From NCBI RefSeq assembly GCF_030818015.1, contig NZ_JAUSZX010000001.1, forward strand, positions 2,790,001 to 2,854,000: DNA of 64,000 nucleotides, read 5' to 3'. The notes beneath the pieces are model-generated. The model did no database searches. It saw only the letters and a list, made by a program, of their open reading frames with translations, and was not told the origin of the DNA. The first letter of the stretch is position 1. Every line of letters starts with the position of its first letter. Of this stretch, positions 48,712 to 56,000 are shown piece by piece. A program made the translations under genes and the position numbers. Source of the DNA: Arthrobacter globiformis. GTDB taxonomy: Bacteria > Actinomycetota > Actinomycetes > Actinomycetales > Micrococcaceae.

Positions 48712-49647
48712 ATGACGGGGGAGAATGCCGGCTGGGTGAAGGCCGGCCGGGCTGAAATCTATTGGGAGACGACGGGGAACCCCTCGGGGATTCCCGTGCT
48801 CTTCCTCCACGGCGGCCCCGGTGCTTCTCTGGGCCAGGGCTACCGGACCCGCCATGACACTGCAAAATTCTGGGTCGTCGGCCTGGATCAGCGCGGCTGC
48901 GGGAGGAGCACTCCGGCGGTCCAGGATGATCTGGGCTCCCTATCGGCGAACACCACCCAGGCCCTGATCGAGGACATCGAGGAAGTGCGTAAGAATCTTG
49001 GAATCGGGAAGTGGATCGTCACAGGGGTGTCCTGGGGAAGCACCCTTGCCTTGGCCTATGCCCTCAAGCATCCGACTCGCGTGCATGGAATCGCCCTGGT
49101 GGCTGTGACAACCACAAGCCGCGAAGAGGTTCAGTGGATCACGGAAGGCGTGCGAGGGATCTTCCCGGAAGCTTGGGCAGAGTTCGCGAAGGCAGCCAAA
49201 CGCAGACCCGGGGAGCGGGTCGTGGAAGCGTACGCCCGCCGCCTCGCAGGCGAAGACAGGGACGACGCAGAGGCGGCATCTCTGGCTTGGGACCGGTGGG
49301 AATCGACGCACATTTCCTTGGATCCCCTGTGGCAACCCGGCCCTATGTTTGACGACGACCACGAGCGCATGGCCTTCGCTATCCTGGTCACCCACTACTG
49401 GTCCCATGATGCTTTTCTCAGGAACGGACAAGGCATCATGGAGCGGATCCACGAGCTTAACGGGGTTCCCGGCTACCTCATTCACGGCCGGCGGGACGTG
49501 AGCGGCCCCGTCGTCACGGCCTGGAAGCTCCATCAACGATGGGAAGGTAGCCGTCTCATCGTCATCGAGAACGAAGGGCACGGTGGCCCGGAATCGATGG
49601 CCGCGCTTGTCGACGCCGTCGAAGAAATCGCGGCTTGTCTGTCCTAA
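48712..49647 (+). CDS. pip: Proline iminopeptidase-like alpha/beta-hydrolase (S33)
   Basis: Cytosolic hydrolase of 311 residues with the S33 oxyanion motif HGGPGASLG (from 33), LDQRGCGRSTP and nucleophile elbow GVSWGSTLALAYA. The C-terminal part has HGRRDVSGPV and the catalytic His in ENEGHGG. Prolyl iminopeptidases release N-terminal proline, but related enzymes act on other amides and esters. ATG 48712 was chosen at the normal family start; the frame is open 16 codons further upstream. Confidence 0.85.
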   Translation: MTGENAGWVKAGRAEIYWETTGNPSGIPVLFLHGGPGASLGQGYRTRHDTAKFWVVGLDQRGCGRSTPAVQDDLGSLSANTTQALIEDIEEVRKNLGIGKWIVTGVSWGSTLALAYALKHPTRVHGIALVAVTTTSREEVQWITEGVRGIFPEAWAEFAKAAKRRPGERVVEAYARRLAGEDRDDAEAASLAWDRWESTHISLDPLWQPGPMFDDDHERMAFAILVTHYWSHDAFLRNGQGIMERIHELNGVPGYLIHGRRDVSGPVVTAWKLHQRWEGSRLIVIENEGHGGPESMAALVDAVEEIAACLS

Positions 49648-49749
49648 GCAGACAGACAAGAGGGCATAACAGAACCGCACATCGTGTTTTAGGCTTACTC
49701 CACATCTCGCGTTAGCCCGTCGCGAGCTGAATGAAGAGAGGCAGAGCCA

Positions 49750-50055
49750 TTGCAGCCCGACCTTGGCCAGCGCGCCGCGAACGAGCACGCCGACATCGCA
49801 CAGTCCCTTCTCTCCGCCGCCGAGCAGGCCCTCTCAGGTGCCGATGTCGACGCCGAACTGCAGATCAGGCTGGCCCAGGCGCATGCCACTCTTGCCCTGG
49901 CGCTCGAAACGCGCGCCGCGGCCTATGACACTCGGACTGCCGCGTACGTTGCATATCTTGCGACGCTCAAATCAGAAGCTCGCTCGGACAAGAATCAGCA
50001 CGCCGCCGTCGTCGCGAAGCTCGTCCGCGACCGCCTGGGCTTCGAAGCCGAGTAG
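49750..50055 (+). CDS. Small Ala-rich helical protein, unknown function
   Basis: A 101-residue ORF with TTG start and AGAGGCAG upstream. The translation is Ala-, Glu- and Gln-rich with a regular pattern of hydrophobic residues (ADIAQSLLSAAEQALSGADVDAELQIRLAQAHATLALALETRAAAYDTRTAAYVAYLATL), suggesting a long amphipathic helix or helical hairpin. No family recognised. It lies 102 bases after the peptidase and could be co-transcribed. Confidence 0.55.
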   Translation: MQPDLGQRAANEHADIAQSLLSAAEQALSGADVDAELQIRLAQAHATLALALETRAAAYDTRTAAYVAYLATLKSEARSDKNQHAAVVAKLVRDRLGFEAE

Positions 50056-50100
50056 AACCGCAACGCCCAGAAGCCCGGCACCGCCGTGCCGTACCGGTTG

Positions 50101-50931
50101 TTATTCGTCGATGCCCGTGCTGAGGCTCAGCTCGCGCCATTGGTCCAGCTCCGCGCGCTGGGCGTCGGCGACGGCGGCAAACGCACCAAAGGCGTCCTGG
50201 CCGAGCACCAGCAGCGACGGCGGGTTGGCGCTTTCGACGACGGCGATGATCGCCTCCGCGGCCTTGCCGGGGTCCCCGGGCTGCGTGCCGTGGACGGTGT
50301 CATTCTCCTTGCGGCGCTTGCCGGCCGTCTCCGCGTAGTCCGGAATCGCCGTCGCCGACTGCGTTAGCGAGCGGCCGGCGAAGTCAGTGCGGAACGCGCC
50401 GGGTTCGATGGCTGTGACACTGATGCCGAGCGGTTGGAGTTCCTTGTGCAGCGAACCCGACAGGCCCTCCAGGGCCGCCTTGGTGGCGGAGTAGTAGCCG
50501 GACCCGGCCGGCGAGATGCGCGCGCCGATGGAGGAGATGTTCAGGATCGCACCCGACCGCTTCGCGCGCATGTCCGGCAGGACTGCTTTGATCATGTCGA
50601 CGGCGCCGAAAAGGTTCGTGTCGAACAGCTGGCGGATGTCGGCGTCGTCCGCTTCTTCCACGGCGGCACGGTAGCCGTAACCGGCATTGTTGACGAGGAC
50701 GTCAATGCCGCCGAACCGGGCCTGCGCCTGCTGCACCGCAGAGCTGATCTGCTCCTTGTCAGTGACATCGAGGGGGAGGGGCAGCGCGGTGTCGGGGAAA
50801 TCAGCCGCGATGTCCTTCACCGCGTTGACGTTCCGTGCGGTGACGACGGCGTTGTGGCCGTGCGCGAGCACCGTCTGGGCGAGGGCCCGGCCGAGTCCGG
50901 TGGAGCAGCCTGTGATGAGCCAGGTGGTCAT
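50101..50931 (-). CDS. SDR-family oxidoreductase
   Basis: Classical short-chain dehydrogenase of 276 residues: cofactor motif ITGCSTGLGRALAQTVLAHGH, NNAGYGYR, catalytic Ser in ILNISSIGA and the YSATK pair. Arg in TARN after strand 2 suggests NADP preference. It belongs to the large group annotated as oxidoreductases of unknown substrate. No partner genes; both neighbours are on unrelated units. Confidence 0.9.
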   Translation of the reverse strand: MTTWLITGCSTGLGRALAQTVLAHGHNAVVTARNVNAVKDIAADFPDTALPLPLDVTDKEQISSAVQQAQARFGGIDVLVNNAGYGYRAAVEEADDADIRQLFDTNLFGAVDMIKAVLPDMRAKRSGAILNISSIGARISPAGSGYYSATKAALEGLSGSLHKELQPLGISVTAIEPGAFRTDFAGRSLTQSATAIPDYAETAGKRRKENDTVHGTQPGDPGKAAEAIIAVVESANPPSLLVLGQDAFGAFAAVADAQRAELDQWRELSLSTGIDE

Positions 50932-51179
50932 TGGATTTCCTTCTGTTGGTTAAGCGCTGCACTGCACGAAGCGGGCACCGATGAGCGTTGCCACGAATCC
51001 AGAAAACCGCACTCCCGGCGGGCGTGGGAGTTGCTGCTAATACAGGTAACGGCAGTGCCTCCCATGGCCGGGCGGTGCTAAAAGTGCTGGAGCGCCGAAC
51101 CAGGCTCCGCAGGAAGCGCCCGCCTCACCGGCGTCTGGCTATTCCACCTCGGGAGGACTGATCGGTCTGGGCAGGCCCG

Positions 51180-52433
51180 TCAGGACACTCCGAGTGCGGT
51201 CAGGACGATCAGCACGCAGTTCAGGCCGACGATGAGCGTGGCGCTGGTCCAGCCCGCGATCTTCAATGGGGTCGAATCAGTGTGGATGCCCATGACCTCG
51301 CGCTTCCCGGTGAGCCGGATCAGCGGAATCAGCGCGAACGGGATGCCGAAGCTGAGGAGCACCTGGCTCAGGACCAGCGCCAGCGTCGGCTCGATGCCCG
51401 CACCGAGGATCACCAGCGCCGGAATCAGCGTGATCACCCTCCGGGTAAGCAGCGGCACTCGCACCTTCAGCAGACCGCCCATGATGGTGGCGCCGGCGTA
51501 GCAACCGACGGAGGTGGAGGCCAGGCCCGAGGCAAGCAGCCCGATGGCGAACACGACGCCGATCACCGGCCCCAGTGCCGACGTCACGGCCGCGTGCGCG
51601 CCGGCGATGGTGTCGGTGCCTTCCACGCCGCGCAGGCTGGACGCTGCCAGCAGCAGCATGGCGATGTTGACGACGCCGGCCAGCAACAGGGCTCCGGCCA
51701 CGTCAAACCGGGTGGCCCGGATCAGGCGGGTCCTCACGGCAGGGTTCTCGGAGAAGCCGTGCCGGTCCCGGGCGAGGGCGGAATGCAGGTAGATGGCGTG
51801 CGGCATCACCGTGGCGCCGAGCATGCTCGCGGCGAGCAGGATGGTGTCGGTTCCCTCGAAGCGCGGCACCAGACCCGTCAGGGCGTTCCCGGCGTCCGGC
51901 GGATTGACAAACAGGCCGGACACAAACCCGACAGCAATCACGCCTAGCAGCGTCAGAATGGCCACTTCAAACGACTTCTGGCTCCGGTTCGACTGCAGCG
52001 AGAGCAGCGCCATCGACGCGAGGCCGATGATGATCCCGCCGGCAAGCAGCGGAAGTCCGAACAGAAGGTTCAGCGCGACGGCACCGCCGATCACTTCGGC
52101 CATGTCGGTGGCTCCAGCCACGATCTCCGCCTGCGCCCAGTACGCCCGCCGGCGGCGGGTTCCCAGGCGCTTGCCCAGAATCTCGGGAAGGCTCATGCCG
52201 GTGGCCAGGCCGAGCTTGGCGGACTGGTACTGCACCAGCACGGCCATGGCATTGGCTGCCACGAGCACCCAGACCAGCAGATAGCCGTAGCTTGCCCCGG
52301 CCGTCAGGTTTGCCGCAACGTTGCCCGGGTCGACGTAGGCGATGGCCGCCACGAACGCTGGACCCAGCAACAGCAGGCGCGACCAGACCCGTGCCGGCGC
52401 GGTGCGTTCTGTAAGGGTCGAAACAGCCATCAT
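51180..52433 (-). CDS. mntH: Nramp-family divalent metal transporter (Mn(II) uptake)
   Basis: Proton-coupled metal importer of 417 residues with 11 hydrophobic segments. The metal-binding motifs are intact: DPGN in TM1 (YVDPGNVAANL, Asp35-Asn38) and MPH in TM6 (VMPHAIYLHSALA). Two ATG codons are adjacent (52433, 52430), so either could be the start. The ribosome binding site GAGGA lies in the 3' arm of a leader hairpin, and a MntR-like palindrome lies just upstream of that hairpin. The next gene on the other side is the RTX haem peroxidase. Confidence 0.95.
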   Translation of the reverse strand: MMAVSTLTERTAPARVWSRLLLLGPAFVAAIAYVDPGNVAANLTAGASYGYLLVWVLVAANAMAVLVQYQSAKLGLATGMSLPEILGKRLGTRRRRAYWAQAEIVAGATDMAEVIGGAVALNLLFGLPLLAGGIIIGLASMALLSLQSNRSQKSFEVAILTLLGVIAVGFVSGLFVNPPDAGNALTGLVPRFEGTDTILLAASMLGATVMPHAIYLHSALARDRHGFSENPAVRTRLIRATRFDVAGALLLAGVVNIAMLLLAASSLRGVEGTDTIAGAHAAVTSALGPVIGVVFAIGLLASGLASTSVGCYAGATIMGGLLKVRVPLLTRRVITLIPALVILGAGIEPTLALVLSQVLLSFGIPFALIPLIRLTGKREVMGIHTDSTPLKIAGWTSATLIVGLNCVLIVLTALGVS

Positions 52434-52435
52434 TC

Positions 52436-52470
52436 ATCCTCGTCTTTGGGGGTACTGATAAGACGAGGAT
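52436..52470 (-). promoter_or_regulatory. Leader hairpin covering the mntH ribosome binding site
   Basis: An 11-bp perfect inverted repeat (ATCCTCGTCTT/AAGACGAGGAT, 13-base loop) lies 2 bases before the mntH ATG. In the message the 3' arm contains the ribosome binding site GAGGAU, so folding would block translation. With the promoter near the MntR-like site, the hairpin would be at or near the 5' end of the mRNA. Confidence 0.6.
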
Positions 52471-52478
52471 AACCGAAA

Positions 52479-52494
52479 TTTAGGTATACCGAAA
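52479..52494. promoter_or_regulatory. Candidate MntR operator upstream of mntH
   Basis: TTTAGGTATACCGAAA is a near-perfect palindrome (perfect GGTATACC core, TTT/AAA ends, one mismatched pair). It resembles DtxR/MntR-type sites. It lies 46-61 bases before the mntH start, over the likely promoter, as expected for Mn-dependent repression. Confidence 0.6.
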
Positions 52495-52569
52495 AGTAGG
52501 GATTAGGGGCACAGCCGGATGCTGGCTTTAATCAGTAGGCATCACTTCCTTTGCCCTCAAGAGGAGAGT

Positions 52570-52605
52570 GCCCCGCACGCCTCAGTTAGAGGTGGTGTGC
52601 GGGGC
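52570..52605. terminator. GC-rich hairpin between mntH and the peroxidase promoter
   Basis: A 9-bp perfect stem (GCCCCGCAC/GTGCGGGGC) extended by further pairs toward a small loop. It may insulate the divergent units. No T tract. Confidence 0.4.
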
Positions 52606-52677
52606 CTTCCTAGCGGCAGTCCCACAAATCTGTGTGGCAACTGGGGACAAGGTACTGGAGCAATCCTTCGGACAGGC

Positions 52678-52706
52678 TTGTCAACAACTGGGAGTTCCCT
52701 GAGAAT
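52678..52706 (+). promoter_or_regulatory. Candidate promoter for the RTX peroxidase gene
   Basis: TTGTCA, a 17-base spacer, then GAGAAT: 5 of 6 and 4 of 6 matches to the housekeeping -35 and -10 boxes at ideal spacing. Transcription from here would give a leader of about 315 bases. Confidence 0.45.
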
Positions 52707-53030
52707 CACGGACGATTTCGCATCAGGTCAGGCCCACCGCCGGGCGGGCGAGCTCCGTAGGACGGGCGAGCCTAGTAAGCGCGTCCTGAGGAATCCTCCG
52801 ACCAGGCGGGCCGTCTGACGTGGGTGCACCCCCTGATCTGGGGGAGGACGTTGCCGCCTCGCGGTTGAAACGCCCTAGTAAGCGCCGGGCGCAGTCCTTG
52901 CCGCCGGTGCAACCGGCGTCATCACCGGCAAAAACGGCCCAAGGTTTCCGCAAGGCACCGTCCGCAATCTTGCACCGTCCGATGCAACGTTCAATCAGAG
53001 CGTTCAACCAACAAAACAGGCAGGTGCGTC
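52707..53030 (+). promoter_or_regulatory. Long untranslated leader with duplicated motif
   Basis: No coding frame is supportable here. The 12-base sequence CCTAGTAAGCGC occurs twice, 103 bases apart (52771-52782, 52874-52885), each copy in the loop of a GC stem (GGACG/CGTCC; CGCCC/GGGCG). GCACCGTCCG also occurs twice (near 52960 and 52973). No known riboswitch class was recognised. Confidence 0.45.
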
Positions 53031-56000
53031 ATGAAAGCGTTCCACCCAATCAGAACCGTTGGAGGTGATCGGACGGCGTCCCGTGGAGCGCCACGGCGCC
53101 CGAAGCACCCGAAAGGGAGCTGGCGGCGCCTGTTCGGCGTCCCTAACCGCGTCGTCGCGGCCGGCGTGGCCATGTCCCTGGTGGCGGCCATCGGCCAGTC
53201 AGCAAGCATCGCGGCCCAGGCCGTGACCGCGCCGGTGGGCGAGGGCTTCACCGTCACGGCATCAGACCTTGCCTTCATCCTCAAACAGATCAAGATCGCT
53301 GAAGCCCATGTGGCCAACACGACGTCGGCCACCGGCCCCTGTGGCGCCCTGATCGGTACGGGCCCCAACCAGATCCCCGACGCGCTGACCTCGTACGGTC
53401 TCCGTACGGTCGACGGATCCTGCAACAACCTCCTGGCCGGGCGCGAAACCTACGGCGCCGCTGATCAGAAGTTCCCCCGCTACACCACGCCGGTCTTCAA
53501 CGATGCAGACCCCGTGCCCGCCGGCTTTGGTCCCGCTGGCCCTACCTCTTACAAGCAGAAGAGCGGGAACGTCTTCGACAGCAAGCCGCGCGACATCAGC
53601 AACCTCATCGTGGACCAGACCTCCACCAACCCCGCAGCCGTGGCTGCCGCCGGCTTCCCGGTCCGCACCCAGGGCAACGTAGGCGTTCACCCCTGCACCA
53701 CCGACCCGGATCCACTGGCCACCCCGCCGGTGGAGGGTGTCCCCGCCGGTTGCGTGCCGTCACACAACACGCTCTTCATCCCGAACGTCACCACCGACGT
53801 CGGCCTCTCGCCACCATACAACTCAATGTTCACGCTGTTCGGACAGTTCTTCGACCACGGCGTGGACCAGACCGTCAAGAGCGGCGGCAACGTGTTCGTG
53901 CCGCTCCGCGCTGACGACCCGCTGGTAGCCGGCAAGGACCACATCTTCGGCAACGCCGATGACCTGCCCGCCAACCAGCGCTTCATGGTGCTGACTCGCG
54001 CACAGAACCAGCCCGGCCCCGACGGCGTCCCGGGCACCGCGGACGACGTCCGGGAGGCCTCCAACACTGACTCCCCGTACGTGGACCAGTCCCAGACCTA
54101 CACCTCGCACCCGTCCCACCAGGTGTTCTTGCGGGAGTACGTTAGGAACGCCGACGGCAAGCCGGTCGCCACGGGCAAGCTGCTCGGCGGGAAACCTGGC
54201 ACCAACGCCGCCAACGGCATGGCCACGTGGGCCACCGTCAAGGACCAGGCTGCTTCGCTGCTGGGGCTCCAGCTCGCCGATGCGGACGTCCTGAACGTCC
54301 CCCAACTCGCGGTGGACCCCTACGGCAAGTTCATCCCGGGGCCGGAGCGAGGGCTGCCACAGTACGTCACCACGACCGGCCTGGTCGAAGGCGATCTTGC
54401 CAACCCCGTCCCGGTGCCGGCGAATGTCCGTTACTTCGACACCCCGTTCCTGACGGACATCGCGCACAACGCAGACCCGTCCCGGCAGGACACGGACCAC
54501 AATCCGGGAACCCCTCCGGTCACGCCGGCGCCCGACGCCGACACCGTTGCCTCTGCTGATTTCGCCAGCCAGGCCCCCGGCACCTACGACGATGAAATGC
54601 TGAATGCACACTTCGTCGCCGGCGACGGCCGCGTCAATGAGAACATCGGCCTCACTACCATCCACCAGATTTTCCACTCCGAACACGACCGGCTCGTGGA
54701 TGACTTCAAGAACACCCTGACCAACGACACCTCAGTCACCGGCATCGCTGCACTCGCCGAATGGAAGCTGGCCGGCGGCGCAGACGGCTGGAACGGCGAA
54801 CGCCTCTTCCAGGCCGCCCGCTTCGTCACCGAGATGGAATACCAGCACCTCGTCTTCGAGGAATTCGCCCGCAAGGTGCAGCCGGCAATCCAGCCGTTCC
54901 ACGTCTACCACACGGACGTCAACGCCGCGATCCACGCCGAGTTCGCGCATGCGGTGTACCGGTTCGGCCACTCGATGCTGACCGAGACCATCGCCCGCAC
55001 CAACCCGGACGGGACGGACAACTCGATCCCGCTGCTGAACGGCTTCCTGAATCCGCCGTCGTACACCGATGACGGCCACGGACACCAACTCAACTCCGAG
55101 CAGGCCGCAGGCGCCGTCGTCATGGGCATGAGCGACCAGGCGGGCAACGAGCTCGATGAGTTCGTCACCGACACCCTCCGCAACAACCTGCTGGGCCTGC
55201 CCCTGGACCTCGCGACCATCAACATGACCCGTGCCCGCGAAGCCGGCGTCCCGCCGCTGAACGAGGTGCGCCGCCAGATCCACGACTCCACCGGTGACGG
55301 GCAGCTTGCCCCGTACACAAGCTGGGCTGACTTCGGCCAGAACATCAAGCACCCCGAGTCGCTGATCAACTTCGTGGCCGCATACGGCACCTACCCGAGT
55401 ATCGTGAACGCCACCACCCTGGCGGACAAGCGCGCAGCCGCAAAGGCCATCGTGGATCCGGGCCCCGGTGTCACGCCCCCCACGGCGGACATGATCGACT
55501 TCATGAACAGCTCCGGAGCGTGGGCCAACCAGGAGACCGGGCTGAACAAGGTGGACCTGTGGGTCGGCGGCCTCGCCGAGAAGACCAACCTATTCGGCGG
55601 CCTCCTCGGCAGCACATTCAACTATGTGTTCGAGAACCAGCTGACGGACCTCCAGAACGGCGACCGGCTGTACTACCTGGCCCGCACGCCCGGCATGAAC
55701 CTGCGCACCCAGCTGGAGGGCAACAGCTTCGCCGAGATGATCATGCGCAACACCGACGGCGTGAACACACTGAAGGCCGATGTGTTTGCGACGGCGGACT
55801 GCAAGTTCCAGCTGGGCAACCTCGCCGGCACGCCGGAAGGCTTCACCACGTCAGGTCTCACGGTCGCGGACGACAGCACGACCACCGACTGCAACGAGAA
55901 CGCGCTGCTCCTGCGCAAGCCTGACGGCACCATCCAGTATCTGGAGAAGAACACCGTCGACCCGTCCGGCATCAACGGCCAGTCCGTGTACAACGGCACT

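Noticed and set aside
49763..50338. 191-residue frame overlapping the small Ala-rich ORF and the SDR
   Set aside because: It is Ser/Pro/Arg-rich out-of-frame translation and runs antisense through the SDR coding sequence.
52707..53030. Known riboswitch (c-di-AMP, c-di-GMP, cobalamin, Mn yybP-ykoY) before the peroxidase
   Set aside because: None of the conserved core sequences of these classes could be found by eye.
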